A DNA stretch of 64,000 nucleotides, taken from positions 1,302,001-1,366,000 of the forward strand of contig JAJFZO010000229.1 of NCBI GenBank assembly GCA_021397835.1, in the 5' to 3' direction. The translations under genes and the position numbers were made by a program. How positions within the stretch are numbered: position 1 is the stretch's first letter; every line of letters begins with the position of its first letter. This DNA comes from Moringa oleifera (Eukaryota > Streptophyta > Magnoliopsida > Brassicales > Moringaceae). The notes below the pieces were generated by a model. It did no database searches and was not told the origin of the DNA. It worked only from the letters and a program-made list of their open reading frames with translations. Shown piece by piece: positions 36,769 to 49,739 of the stretch.

Positions 36769-38112
36769 ATGGATTATTGCAATCTACAAACAACTTATCA
36801 TCATCATATGCTCTTACTGTTATATTCATTATTCATACTATCAAGCATCCCTTCTACGTTGTCTGAGATCAAGAAGACACATATTCTTGATGATTCGAGG
36901 CCTATAATCTTGTTCGAGCGATTTGGGTTTGCACAAGGAGGTCAAGCAGCAATCATAGTGAAAGATGTCTCGTGGAAATCTAGAGATGAAAAAGCAAAAG
37001 TTAAGCCTTCTTTGATGGGATTTTTCCTCATTAGAGACTCTTTATTCCCAAGAATTCTAAACGAATCAGAATACAGCGAGAGCTTCTGCATCCTATCGAG
37101 CAAATACGTGAGAATCATCTTCAACCTCGAAACCCTAAACAAAGATTCAACATGCAACGGCTCAATAGCCATAGATGATGCTGATGAATATAGTTTGGTT
37201 TTCGGAAACTGCCAAGCAGAATTTCATGTGTCAATGTATGTACATACCGAAATGTATAACACTCAAAATGGGCAAAAGGATTTTCTTCCGGCAGGCCAAA
37301 CTACGTTACCAAAATTATTTTTTCTCTTCTTCATCGTCTACTTAGGGTTCTTCGCTACATGGGTATTCATTTGTTTCAAGCAAAGACTAACTGTCCATAA
37401 GATACACATGATAATGGGTGCATTACTCATTCTCAAGGGCCTAAAATTGATATGTGCATATGAGGACAAAATGTTCGTGAGAAGAACTGGCACTCCTCAT
37501 GGTTGGGATGTAGCTTTCTATGTTTTCGGATTCTTTAAAGGGATAATGCTCTTTACGGTGATCATCCTCATAGGCACTGGCTGGTCATTCTTGAAACCCT
37601 ACCTTCAAGAACGAGAGAAGAACCTATTGATGACAGTGATCCCTCTTCAGGTTCTCGAAAACATAGCTTATGTGATCATCAGCGAGACAGGGCCTGCAAC
37701 GAAAGACTGGATGACGTGGAACCAGATCTTCTTGCTCATCGACATTGCATGTTGTTGTGCAGTGTTTTTTCCGATCATCTGGTCGATAAAGAGCCTGCGG
37801 GAAGCTTCCAAGACAGACGGAAAGGCAGCGAGGAACGTGGAGAAGCTTACGTTATTCAAGCAGTTCTACGTTGTTGTGATAGCTTACTTGTATTTCACTA
37901 GAATTGTGGTTCCTGCCATTGGAGCTCTTCTGGGTTACAGATATGAATGGATTATGACAGCTGCAGCAGAGGCTGCGAGCTTGGCTTTCTATGTGTTTAT
38001 CTTCGGTAATTTTCAGCCGATCGAGAGGAATCCGTATTTGGTGATTCCTGATGATGAGCAAGAGAGTTTCGCAAGCCAGATTTTGAGAGAAGATGACTCC
38101 TTTGAACTCTAG
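36769..38112 (+). CDS. CAND6/7-type seven-transmembrane protein (lung 7TM receptor / GPR107-like family), intronless
   Basis: 447 residues from the ATG at 36769, chosen because it places a hydrophobic signal peptide at residues 14-32. The luminal domain (33-180) opens with DDSRPIILFERFGF, characteristic of the plant CAND6/7 group, and has cysteines at 107, 129 and 148. Seven hydrophobic segments follow: about 182-203, 212-231, 247-275, 286-305, 318-340, 362-390 and 394-414. They are followed by the short tail FQPIERNPYLVIP. Family members are called candidate GPCRs in Arabidopsis, while animal GPR107/108 act in Golgi and endosomal trafficking; the biochemical role in plants is not settled. 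The single-exon structure agrees with the CAND6/7 genes as I remember them. The frame is intact, unlike the fragment at 30.5 kb. Confidence 0.9.
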   Translation: MDYCNLQTTYHHHMLLLLYSLFILSSIPSTLSEIKKTHILDDSRPIILFERFGFAQGGQAAIIVKDVSWKSRDEKAKVKPSLMGFFLIRDSLFPRILNESEYSESFCILSSKYVRIIFNLETLNKDSTCNGSIAIDDADEYSLVFGNCQAEFHVSMYVHTEMYNTQNGQKDFLPAGQTTLPKLFFLFFIVYLGFFATWVFICFKQRLTVHKIHMIMGALLILKGLKLICAYEDKMFVRRTGTPHGWDVAFYVFGFFKGIMLFTVIILIGTGWSFLKPYLQEREKNLLMTVIPLQVLENIAYVIISETGPATKDWMTWNQIFLLIDIACCCAVFFPIIWSIKSLREASKTDGKAARNVEKLTLFKQFYVVVIAYLYFTRIVVPAIGALLGYRYEWIMTAAAEAASLAFYVFIFGNFQPIERNPYLVIPDDEQESFASQILREDDSFEL

Positions 38113-38340
38113 CCTTGTAGGGATTATACCAGCTGCCTTATTGTATCTTATCTTGTATTCCTATCAATATAGTGTCATCAGATTTCACTAACAAAGCTTC
38201 GAGATCATAAATTTTACAGTAAATATGGTTCTCTTTGACATCTTAATTGTTACGAATTTTTTTGATTATTTTTAATTTTAATTTTCTATCAATTTGATAT
38301 ATATTAATTATTTATGAGTAAAAATCTCGATCTATGTCAC

Positions 38341-38757
38341 CAATCAAATTTTTATGTTCAAAAAAAGACAAATCATAATTTATCAATCTGATCTAAATTG
38401 AACAAAAAAAATTTAAAAATCTTATATAATAAATTTTAATTTAAAAATTTTTATACATAAAAAAATATTCAAGCTATTGTCATAAAAATTTTTATAATTT
38501 TTTAAATATTAAAAATATATATTTTTAATATTTACAATATTAAAAAATTTTAAAATAGTATAATTACTCAAAAAATAATGAAATTTTTTGTGACCATAGC
38601 TTGTATTTTTTTTATATTTTTGAAAAATTTTAAGTCAAAATTCATTATATAAAATCTTCAATTTGACTACCTCTTATTTTTAACTTTTTTATAAGATTTA
38701 ATTTAAATCAAATTGATAAATTAATTTATCAATTTTTAAATATAAAAGTTTGATTGT
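38341..38757. repeat. AT-rich fold-back element (MITE-like), 417 bp
   Basis: The ends are inverted copies: CAATCAAATTTTTATGTTCA at 38341 pairs with the reverse complement of the sequence ending at 38757 (17 of 20 positions). Deeper parts of the arms also match (TTTATCAATCTGATCTAAAT against 38690-38730). Inner halves run forward then reverse relative to the other copies. Confidence 0.7.
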
Positions 38758-38929
38758 TAAATAAATAAAATTTTTATGGGACTTTTATTCATTGTTTTTT
38801 AAAAAATAATAAAATATTTATATAATTTACAATGTTAACATAAAAAAGAAAAAATAAATAAAATGAATTCTAACCTTTTATTTAGAATAAAAGTTATTTA
38901 AACCTTTAAGTTTTATTCTCTTTCACCAA

Positions 38930-39077
38930 ATCTTGATTTTTATAAAGTTTTAAAATAAATCATGATATATAAATTTGAATCAAATTTCACTCTATTAAAA
39001 AATTTAAAAATTAAAAATATTTAAATTAGAGATTTTTTATTATAAATTTTGACTTGAAAGTTTTTATAGATAAATAA

Positions 39078-39112
<35 letters not shown>

Positions 39113-39365
39113 AAAGCTATCATTATAAAAAAAAATTAAAATTTTTTTGAGTACTATTTTTTAAAAAATTATACCACCAAAAAAATTTAAAATTATTTAA
39201 AAATAATTTATTGGTACAAAATTATTCAAATTTGAGAAATAAAATGTAAAATTTATTTGAGTAATTTTTTAATTATTTTAATAATAAAAATACTAGTAAT
39301 TTTTCATAATTATTTTTGAATTAATTTAATTTAAATAAAATCAATAGATCAATTTTTTTATTTTA
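38930..39365 (+). repeat. AT-rich element, forward copy
   Basis: Aligned with 50276-50661 over nearly its whole length. Shared landmarks include TTTTTGAGTACTA, ATTATTCAAATTTGAGAAAT and ATTTATTTGAGTAATTTTTT. A (TA)n(CA)n run at 39074-39113 is an internal expansion. Confidence 0.6.
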
Positions 39366-39946
39366 TTAAACTATCACATATTTTTATCTTTTTAAAAAAT
39401 TAACACATAATCTTAATTTGTTACTTTTATGATTTTAAAATATGTTTACAAAATATAAGAAATTACATATTATATATTATTATTAATGATGTGACTTACT
39501 GTAATTTCGCATACTTAGCACATATTAAATTTATTTTCATATATAAGGGACATATTTGATGTCTAATTATTGTTCCATAATACCTACAAGCTTTACTTAA
39601 TTTCTTTTCCATTTTGTTGATAAAAGTTTATTTAATTTTTGGATTTATGAAATAATACTTCTTTTTTTTTTCATTTTTTACGTTAGCTTTATTATGTACA
39701 AAACTCCCAAAAAAGTAGAGAACTTGTTATTGGCAAATCTAATTAAAAATATAATAATTATTTTTTAAAAAAATTATTGTATAACTTAATTTAAAAAATT
39801 AAAAATAAATATAAAGAGTAAAATTAAAATAGTTTTTGATTTTACATATCCATTAAATTAATTATACTTTTAATCTAATTTAATTTAAATTTTTTATATA
39901 AATTATTCAAATGGTAATATTGTATAATGAATTTTAAGATAAAGGC

Positions 39947-40441
39947 TTATATAAAACTATGATGTTCATTTTATGTTATTAATTAGATTTTTATGTTTAA
40001 AAAGTGATAAATTAAATTTTAATATGTCAATTTGATCAAAATTGAATGTTGTGAAAATATTCAAAAATTAAAAATATTCAAATTAATGATATTTTGATAT
40101 ATTTTTTTAAAAAAAATTTAAAAAATTAAAGCTACTACTTAAAAAAATTCAAAACTTGTTAATATTAAAATATATTTTTTAAAATTTATATTATTAAAAA
40201 ACTATAAAAATAGATCTTGAGTAGACAATTATTCAAATTTAATGGATAAGCATGAATTGGAGTGAAGAATTTATTTGAATCATTTTGAGGTATTTCAATA
40301 ATAAAAATATTTTTAATTTTTAATAATAGTTTGAGTTAAGATTGACTTTGAATTAAATTGATAAATTAAGATTTAATTTATAATTTTTTAACATAAAAAT
40401 TTACATGGATAATACGGAACAAATATTAAAGTTTTATATAA
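39947..40441. repeat. AT-rich element with about 95 bp terminal inverted repeats, 495 bp (near-complete example)
   Basis: The left end TTATATAAAACTATGATGTT matches the reverse complement of the right end (TTATATAAAACTTTAATATT). Similarity continues through TTTTTATGTTTAAAAA and AATTTGATCAAA-type blocks for about 95 bases on each side. There is no coding capacity. Size and long TIRs fit a non-autonomous DNA transposon. The target-site duplication could not be settled in such AT-rich DNA. Confidence 0.6.
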
Positions 40442-40882
40442 TATTTATCTTAAATTTAATTTAAAAGTTTTAATTTGATTCAATTTATTCTAAGTTAATA
40501 TTTTAAAAAAATTAATTACAATAAGGGTAAATATATAAAAATAAATAAAACTTGAATTATACCTGCTTTTTTATTTAAACTCTAAATTTTAATTTAGTTC
40601 AATTTTATATTTAATAATTTAATTTAAATATTACTAAAATTTTAAAAAAAGAAACATTTAAACTAAAAATTTTGTACAATAATTTTTAACTTAAAATTTT
40701 GCACAATAATTTTTAACTTAAAATTTTGCATAAATGTAAAAACAATTTAAACTATTGTTATAAAAAATTATCCTTGAAATAATCACAAGCAATGGTAATT
40801 CACCAAAGTTTTTTGTAAGAGAAAAACAAACGGAAAAATAAAAGTGGGATGAAGGGTGGATTAGTGACAGAGGCAGATACTA

Positions 40883-43374
40883 ATGGAAGCTTGTCTTCTC
40901 CTTGCCCTCCCAAGTGCTTCACTTCCAGGCTTAAAACCTAACAACAACCCAGACAAACGCCGGTTACTACTGTTTCCCATAACTACTATGTGGTGCGGAC
41001 GCAACAGGTCCCGCGCTTCCGGTGCCGCCCGCCTTGTTAGCGGACCGCTAAGATACAGTTTCGAAGACGAGCTCAATGCTGACGGCGATGATCTAGACGA
41101 TGAGTTCGGGTTCAGCAGCGGCGCGAAAAGGAGGGTCTGGTGGTCCAGTGACGACGATTATGATGATTGGGATTTTGATGAAGATAACGACCCTTGGATT
41201 TTTAAGGTATCAGTGGTTAAATTAATGCATAACTGTATTGCATTTAGTAGTCATTTCATGGTTATTTGGTAATTGAGGTCTTTTTGGGTACCTAGAAAGA
41301 AAAGTACCTCTCTTTTAATTGTTGGTTGCTTGGTGAAGTTAAAATTTTGAGGCTTTTGTTGGTTTGTTTGTTAGTGAATTGAGCTCAATAGAGGAATTTC
41401 GCTTGGAATTATTGAGGAAATAGAAGGAGGTACTAATCATGTTGTAATCGGTTGCTGGAGTAATAAATGAAAAGAAAAGAAATTCAAAGTTCTCATGGGA
41501 GCTCTGCTTTTGTGGTTGCTCAGATTTTGGAAAATGATTTGAAAAATAAAACATTATTGGTTAACATTGAATTTACTACTGAGAAAATGTCCAACTGCTG
41601 TTCTAATTCCTCATTAGATCGAGCACTTGGACGATTCTTGAGGAGCAGAGAAGTTAGAGTTGGATATCTGCAGCATGAAGGCTTTAAGTGAAAATATGAA
41701 AAGATATTTGATGATTCTCTCCTGTAGGTCTAAGTGGCTGCCTTGTACAATTATGTCCTCAGTAATTTTTGTGTGAATGATTTTGGTAACTAGTAAATAT
41801 TTGCTATGGCTAATTTTACACTGATGGGGGATGAAATCTAGCTTCAAATCATCTGCCACTGATTACTCGGTTATATGTTATTGAGGGCATAGAAAGTTGC
41901 AATCTGGGGTTCTAGTTTGGAAACAACAAATATTTAATCTTGGAAAGACCATGAAAATATGGATATGTACTATGTGATTCTCAAAGATGCAGGATAAGGA
42001 TTACACTAGTAGTGCTTTGGACATAAAAATGACCAAATCTGAATTCTATGCATTTACTATGACTTGGCTGTATGGTTATGGTATTGAAGCTTGAATATCT
42101 TGATAGTGGACACAAGGCAAAGTTTTTGGGTAGAATCCTTATTAGATTGGCTGGATGTGGAAGCATCAGAAGAAACAAATACAATGGTTTGTGGATGGAA
42201 GAAGATCTTTAGGACCACATATTAAGGGGAACCTTCAGTTCATGCGGTGGACGTCAGGAGCTGCTGAAGTTATTATCTACATGAAGTCACAAATGATAAG
42301 TATTGAAGGAAATAGCTTTTATATCTAGCATGTATTTACTAAACGAAACAACGTTGTCCCCTTATATCTTGTGCAAATGGCTATCTTGTAGTAGGGGAAT
42401 AGTTGAAGTTTGTGAGGCTGCTAGTATGAGAATCATTATTGACTTTAGGGTGCTGTAGGAGGAATTCCTGTATGGAAATGCTGTTGTGGACATTGCAGAT
42501 TTATTTGGTGCAGAAACGTTCAAAGTATGCAATGACGATTGCAATATGTCACAGATTTTTGGCAAGTGAGACATTTACTTAATGCTGATTAGACAATGAA
42601 GATTGCCATTTACGTAGTAGCTAGTGTTTCTTGAATTATTAGTGAAACATCATAAGTAATCTGAGAAGAAATGAAGTTAAATTAAGAAGTCTGCTACTAT
42701 ATTTATATGACTTGCGAGTCTTGAATGATTGCTCCAAATGTAGTTTAGCTAAACCTGACTGCTTGATTAATTTATCTTCTAGGCAACATATACTTATGAT
42801 ATTAAACTCTTTCCTGCAGGTTGTTGGAGCTTTTGGTTGGATGCTTCCAGCAATTGCAATATCATTGCTGCTAGGAACAGGTCCAAATGCTTTCTTAATG
42901 GCATTGGCAGTGCCGCTAGGGCAATCTGTACTTTCTTTAGCAATTGATAAGGTTTGGGGAAGCAGCAGTCCAAGACCCAGAACCAGAGCCAGGCCCAGGA
43001 CCAGGACCAGGAAGACACCATTTGCAAGAGCTGCAGCTGCAAGTGATGTGAAAACAAATGAGGCGAAACAAGAAGAAACTGAGACTGGCAAGGGAACGGG
43101 AAGCTATAAATCCTGGGTGACTGTAGATACCAGTTCATATGAGAAAGGAGTCAGAGGTGTCCCAGAGTTTGGTGGATGGGACGAGCTAGACAAACAAACA
43201 GGGACAAGGAAAGTCCCGAAAAGGGCACCGAGTCAAAAGGCTAATGGAGTTGCAAAGCAACTGAAGAAAGATAAATTCAGTCAAATTGGAAGAGTTCGGG
43301 ATAGACCGTTGCTGCTAAGGTTGCTGATTGCCATGTTCCCGTTCTTGGGATCTTGGACTAAATTGCTGCTTTGA
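40883..43374 (+). CDS. Unknown membrane protein with acidic/Trp-rich segment, 2 exons
   Basis: Exons 40883-41206 and 42820-43374, joined in phase 0 by a 1,613 bp GT-AG intron; 292 residues. The N-terminus (1-55) is basic and Ser/Pro/Arg-rich without acidic residues at first, compatible with a plastid or mitochondrial transit peptide. Residues 63-108 are strongly acidic with several Trp (RRVWWSSDDDYDDWDFDED). Exon 2 opens with a hydrophobic double segment (VVGAFGWMLPAIAISLLLG and PNAFLMALAVPLGQSVLSLA, about 109-150). A basic tract of alternating Arg-Pro and Arg-Thr follows, encoded by a CCAGGACCAGG-type repeat, and the protein ends with a hydrophobic stretch PLLLRLLIAMFPFLGSWTK. I do not recognise the family. 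The second exon's conserved look (hydrophobic, phase-matched, strong acceptor CTGCAG) supports a real gene. Confidence 0.75.
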
Positions 43375-44338
43375 TTATCTCGGCCCTGGCTTGCAGGAAT
43401 CAGGTAGAAGTTCCATCAATTAATATTTTCTATTTAACATTTAAAGTAAATTAGAAACAAAGTAATAGATAAATTGATTTCAATCTATGTATAAAAAGAA
43501 TTCATACAATGAATAATGTTGTAAAAATCATGAGTTTTATATGGATTAATCTGGTTGCTTTTCTTAGTGTCCTCTCTGTTGCCTCTGTTGCTTCTGGGAC
43601 TATCTAGAACACCGCTGTCACTTTTTCAGTCTTGCTTAACCATCAAAGCAAAGCAAAGGTTTGAGTTTCATATCGAATAGATTAGGATTAGAATTTCATT
43701 AAAAAAGTTTACTCAAAGTAATCTACTTTTTTTTTTTTAGCAGAAGTGCATCTACTATTACTCGAAGCAAAGGTTTTAATCTACTATTTACTCAAAGTAA
43801 TTGACTGTTATTTAGTGTGTCTGTTATTTGACAAGTATGAAGAGATGCAACTTCTTACAAGTATAACTAGATATGAGAGGTTATAATTTTTATGAAGTCT
43901 GCTAAGTCTTGCTCGTATGTAACCATAGTCCCTATAAACTTCTATAAATATATCCCTCTTTTCAAAAACTATTATTAAATTTTCACCCTAATTATTATTA
44001 TTATTTTTTAAATATTCTTTGGTAGTCTTCATCCTTACTCATATATTAGTTCACTAATTGATTTTTAGTATAGAAAACAGATTATGCTACTTAAATCAGT
44101 AGCAAATGACTTTTTTTTTTTTTAAATTACCAAATTTATTTTGTACCACCTGTTTGTTTAATTATCACATTCTTTAATTCTATAGACAGCTTCTACAGTA
44201 GCTCCAAAATCTGATAACATATATTTATTTGATTGTTAATTATTGAGCTTCCCTCTTTTGTTTGGTATGCTTGAATTTTTTTTATTTTTCAGTCTTTTGG
44301 AAGCTCAATATACTCTTGCCTTTGTTGTTATGTTTTTC
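43375..44338. other. Intergenic, 3' flank of the unknown membrane protein gene
   Basis: No genes recognised. Weak similarity of 43430-43680 to 32385-32680 is noted under the dispersed repeat. Confidence 0.35.
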
Positions 44339-44705
44339 CTAACTCAAAATTCAAACTTAACTTTAACCGACTTATAACTGCATTTTTTTTCCTTATATCC
44401 AATAATTTGAACATAATTATATAATTATCTGAAGATAATTTTAGAAAATCAAGTGTCTATTTCCCCATTAATTAATTTTGTGTTCTTATAATTACCCATC
44501 ACGGACAAACGAACCTTTGAGTAAATTATGCCACTGTAACCCAATGTCTCTATACTGTAATGCTTCTTACCTTCCCCTCCTCGTATCCTTCTATCTTTGC
44601 CTCCCTTCACCAGATTTAACCAAGTGTTTGTTTCAGATTTAACCTTCTCATGCCACCTAACATATTGATTTGTTTAAATTCCAGCAGTCCGTTTTCTTGC
44701 TAGCT
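44339..44705 (+). repeat. Duplicated intergenic block, copy A (partner 45645-46055)
   Basis: Shares with 45645-46055 the order AACTCAAAATT, TAATTTTAGAAAAT, CCCATTAATTAA, TTACCCATCA, AACCCAATGTCTCT, TTTGCCTCCC and TTGATTTGTTTAAATT. The similarity is imperfect and old. Confidence 0.7.
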
Positions 44706-45644
44706 CATAATACCGAATTAAGAAATGCAAGTTCTACCTTTGAGGTATCAACTTCATGTGATTGCAACATTTTCAGGTTTTCTTTTCGTTGTTGATTTTT
44801 ATTTATTGATATATTTGTCTGCCATCCGTATAATTGCGAGCAGGTTTATGCTCAAGGCTCTATGAAATGGACAGACTAGGAGTCTTTCTTTTATAGCTAA
44901 ACAATTACTGTTTTGTTCTAGCTCCTTGGTTCTAGCATTACTTCAGTGAATTTCTCGTTATAATCTCTCAACGGTTCTCCTGGTTATTGTTTTATTTTGA
45001 ACAAGTTTGACGAGTTTCTTTCACCATGCTGCTCATAAATCCGACAGAAAAGAGTTATTCAAAAAAACTCAAAGCTGTAATAGTTCCTGGTTTTAAAAAA
45101 GAATACCAAACCCTTTGTTATGTTTATTAAAGTGATTGGAAACAATATGCACATCAACATGTTAGACATTCCTTGTGATTATCATCATTTTTCCAATTTG
45201 CTCTTTGTAATTTTTGGGATCTGATGAACCATCCTATGACTCAATCTTAGGTAAGTTGAATTTGTTAGGCTTCGGAGCTTGCAGGATTTCTTCAATATGA
45301 AAGGCAATTCTACTGTCTATTGTGTAACCAACAATTGATTGGCCTTGTTCTGATAAGCCATCATCTCTAGTTTTTATGAGTTTACAGACATTTCAACCAT
45401 TTTGCGTTTTCTTCTAATTGAATAGAATAGGCTTGATCTGTGAACACAGGCTTTCTATTAATTATAACATCATAGACTTTTGTAGACAATACCCAAATTG
45501 GCATGATTTTTAATTATTGATCTTTACTCTCTTGTTTCATAGTGCTTCCTTTTTTTCTCCTTCATAGCTTAATATGTTGTTAGCCTTTCTTGCGCTATTG
45601 GTTTTCCTCTGGTTTTGATGTCTTTTCACTTTTTAAATTTTTTT

Positions 45645-46055
45645 AACTCAAAATTTTAACCTTAACCCTCATGTATGATTCATAAGCTACATTATATTGT
45701 TATCAAAAAAATTTACCCAAAGGTAATTTTAGAAAATAAGGTGTTCTTCTCCCATTAATTAACAATCTTTTTTCATGGTTACCCATCATCGATGACTTGT
45801 GCCTTCAATAAACTATACTATAATGCTCTTTATCCCTCTTTATATTCTTTTAGATTTGCCTCCCATCACTAAATTTAATTAAATATTTGTTTCAGTAAAT
45901 TATCCCACTCTAACCCAATGTCTCTGTAACTATAACTTCTTTACCCTTCCCTCTCCATGTCCTTTTATATTAGCCTTCCATTACCATATTTAATTAAATG
46001 TCATTCTCTCTGCCACTGAATATGTTGATTTGTTTAAATTGGAGCAGTTCAATTT
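45645..46055 (+). repeat. Duplicated intergenic block, copy B
   Basis: Longer than copy A because an internal piece of about 85-100 bp (cytosine-rich AACCCAATGTCTCTGTAACT type) is repeated in tandem within it, at about 45805-45890 and 45895-46000. No coding capacity seen. Confidence 0.6.
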
Positions 46056-46089
46056 ATTTATTTATTCATTTTGGTATCGTCATAACATA

Positions 46090-46870
46090 AATAAATAATT
46101 TTTTTCTCTCCAACCTTTATATGTTTAGGTTAAATTTTAATTTTTTTTAAAGTTTTTTTTTCCAACTGTCCTTTAATTTTAATAATAGAAATAATGAATT
46201 TTCCTAATTTTCTTCTAGGATATTGATTAATCGTCCAATTACAAATTAATCACAGAATAAAATTACTTAGTAGTCCACATTTTCTTTCATATGTTTTAGG
46301 TTTTGAAGGCATTTGTACATTTGATTTTATTTTTTTTTAATTTTTACATGATAAAAAAATTTAAAGTAAAAGTTTTATAAAACTTTAATGTTTATCTTAC
46401 GTTGTCAATTAAAATTTTATGTTTAAAAAATGATAATTCTTTGATGTATCAATTTGATTTAAATTATTTTATTTAAAAATTAAAAATATTTAAATTAAAA
46501 ATTTTATATAATAAATTTTATTTTGAAATTTTTTTATAAATATAAGAAAATATTTAAATTATCATCATAAAAAATTTTATAATTTTTTTAACACTGAAAA
46601 TAGATATTTTAAAATTTTATAATATTAAAAATTGTTTAAAATATGTAGTTTTTTCTAATATGACTTGTTACAAAAATTGCACTATTATAAGTTCTGGTAA
46701 CCTACTGTCCTTTATATGAGTTAATCTCTTATTGGGTCAAGATTACTTGCCAATTTCATTTGTCCACAATCTTCAATCTCAAAAACAAACTCACATACTC
46801 AGTATTAATTAGGGTTTTATGCCCATAAAAGATTATGATTTTGACTACCCAGAAGAGTTGGATGGGGGCA
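46090..46870 (+). repeat. Dispersed repeat, second copy, with a partial AT-rich element inserted
   Basis: 46090-46310 and 46800-46865 match 32765-32960 and 33090-33155. Between them 46375-46640 is a partial copy of the AT-rich inverted-repeat element, beginning with its outer terminus (TTTTATAAAACTTTAATGTT) and CAATTAAAATTTTATGTTTA. The 32 kb copy lacks this piece, so the element may have landed in this copy afterwards. Confidence 0.5.
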
Positions 46871-48575
46871 CATACATGAAACAAGAGGTTGCCAAAAGCC
46901 TAAACTTTCTATGATCATAAGACAGACACCTATCTCCTGATCAACAAAATTAAGGTAACCGCCAAAAGAGAGTCAGTGAAGTAGAGAAAGATCTGCCTGA
47001 ATCGATTACAGCCATAAAAACTCTATCACCCAAAAACTGAAACTGCCAAATTCACAAACCCGATGATGACAAAGATCTCTTGTTTCTTCTCATGTATTGT
47101 TTGATTATAAAGTCTGTCTAGAAAAGAACGAGAAGCTTTAGTTTTAGCGGTTTACGCCTCTCCGGGCATTAAGAGATTAATTTGAAGGCTATAATTTTTT
47201 TTTTTCTGTTGCATGGAATTATATGAGAATGATCTGATTGATTACAACTATTCAGGTACTTTATATATTGAAAATAATTGTTAATATTTAAACTCGATTA
47301 AAAATTATTTCATAAGATATTATCTATTTTGATCGTAATCTCATAATCTTATTCATATTACTATATCTAACTTCATGAAGATCTTGATTTATTTATTCAA
47401 GAGTTTCATCTTTTTATTAATTAATTAGATTTTTTCGAGTTCTTTGATTATTTAAAAAAAATTAAGGCAAAATAATGCAAGCATAACGTACTATCAATAT
47501 TTTCATATTTAAGTTATAAATAAATTTAAAAAAAAAACTATAATAACCTCCCCTAGTAACATCAAATGGCATCTTATTTGTGTTAATTTTCTTAGCATGA
47601 TGTTGAATGGGAGATTAGAGATGCAGCTTTGGGCTCCAAGCTTGTTGGAAAATACCCTCATGGATATTTGGGTACCAATCGATGCAAACCCTAAATTTTT
47701 AATTAATGGACAAAATCCAATATTCCAAGATTTTTGGACCGTTAACATTTTTTTTTAATTTTCTGTTTGAAATAAAATTTATGGTAGGGAATGAACCCTA
47801 AAAGGAAAGCATCAAATGATGGGTAAGTAGACAATTTAGGCAGACAGGTTTGAGTTCCATACAACTCATGCCATGTATGCACTTTGTCTGATCTTTCTGT
47901 GTTGCAACACAAAAATTAATAATTAATAATTATTTTTATATAAGAAAAAAATAAAAAGCAAAGTAGTCTTTAATGGCTAAGATGAAAAGGAAGTTTGCAT
48001 GATGGATGTGATTGGATGGTTATAGTTAACAGAATCCATAGTACAAAGTTTTTGTGTCCATACACAGTTGTAGCCACAAATTTTTGGAAGATTTTTAGTG
48101 GGAATGTTGAAATTGCAAGTCACTATCTTAAAAAGGAATTACTTTTATTCATTTTTTAATTAAAAATAACAGAAATTTTTAATTACTATTTTATTTTTTA
48201 ATATTTATGAAAATTTTACTTTTTAGGTGATAAGCATTTTTTATTATATAAGGATTATCATAAATATTTTATTTTGAAAATAATACATATCAGTTTACAT
48301 TTTTCTTTTTTATTTTAATTTTTTATTGTCACAAACAAAAATTAAGTCGAAGAAAAGATGAGGAGAAAAAAAAATGTTCAAACAACGATATTTTTATTTT
48401 TGTCTTTGACATTTTATTAACAAAACAGGTGAAGAATTTCATTGAAGGACAAGATTTTCATATTCATCTATGTTTGTTTGATAAAAATATCTGTTATTGT
48501 ATAATAAAATTTAGATTTTTGATTTTTAAAAAATAATTATATATACATAATTAATTCTTATAAAATTAATTTCTT
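46871..48575. other. Intergenic region without recognised genes
   Basis: 46880-47170 and 47570-47740 have more balanced composition than their surroundings. The latter has an open minus-strand frame of 79 codons, but neither shows a recognisable family. They may be gene relics. Confidence 0.3.
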
Positions 48576-48579
48576 AATT

Positions 48580-48920
48580 TAGATTAAAATAAATTTTATT
48601 AAAAAATTTAAAAAATTAATGATATTCAAATTAAAAATCTTCTGTACTAAATTTTGATTTGAATATTTTTAGATGTAAAAAATATCCAAATTATCATCAC
48701 AAAACAAAAAATCAAAATTTTTTATTGAAAATATGTTTTTAAAAATTATACTATCAAAAATTTTAAAAATTATTAAAATTTGAGTAATAAATTTAAAATA
48801 AAGTGTATAATTTATTTGAATCATTTTTTTTTATCTTTCAATAATGAAATACTTTAAACTTTTGTATAATAGCTAGTTTTGAATTAAAATTCAACTTGGA
48901 CACAATTAATAAATCACTAT
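48580..48920 (+). repeat. AT-rich element, forward copy
   Basis: Aligns with 50276-50661: TTTTATTAAAAAATTTAAAA start, AATATTTTTAGATGTAAAAA, AAATTATCATCACAAAA, TTATACTATCAAAAATTTTA, and an end near TTTCAATAATGAAATACTTT followed by the terminal part. Confidence 0.6.
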
Positions 48921-49739
48921 TTATTTCTTAAAATTTTTTTTAAAATCAAGATTTATTTGAAAGGAGAGGATAAACCTCTAGACTCAATATATAATTTCAC
49001 GAAAAAAATAGTAATATATATTAATTTAGACATGTACACATTACTAGTGAACATGTCGGATATACATTTTGTATCTACTTTGCCCAATGACATCCAAGTT
49101 GTTCAATCTATGCATCGATTCCCCGATTGTAGTGATGGGATATGAATTTAATTTGACGAATATAGGAATCGATCGATTCCATCTATAAAGATAGAAATTG
49201 ATAGACTTAGTGGTGATGGTTGCATTTTGATTCATGTCTAAGGGTGCAAATCCACATGATGGTAGTCTCTATGTATAATGTATATGATCCTTCAAGGATA
49301 ATATCTTACAATTATTGAGCATCAAATTCTTTTATTTTTTATTTCAATTGATCTTTTTTTTATCATAATAATATCTATATGGTGGTCCAAATTGTTAATT
49401 TTGACCAATTTTCTCAATTTTGAATTTTATTTATTATTTATTTTTGTATGGTATATTATTTCAAGAAAAAATTAAATAAAACAAGAACAAGAACAAAAGA
49501 AAAAATATATATGATATCTTAAAAAAAAATCAAAATTGTTAATATAGATCCACGATTATATATTCGATAGGACATTTTGTGACAAAACAATTACAATGAA
49601 TAGATAAAAATATTCTAATGACAAATAAAGATGATAATGTGCTGATTTTTTAAAAAAATTACTAATATGTCATAACTTAATAAATACATAAAATATGATT
49701 TATTTTATTTAGAGTAAAATTATTCAAAATTGATAATTT

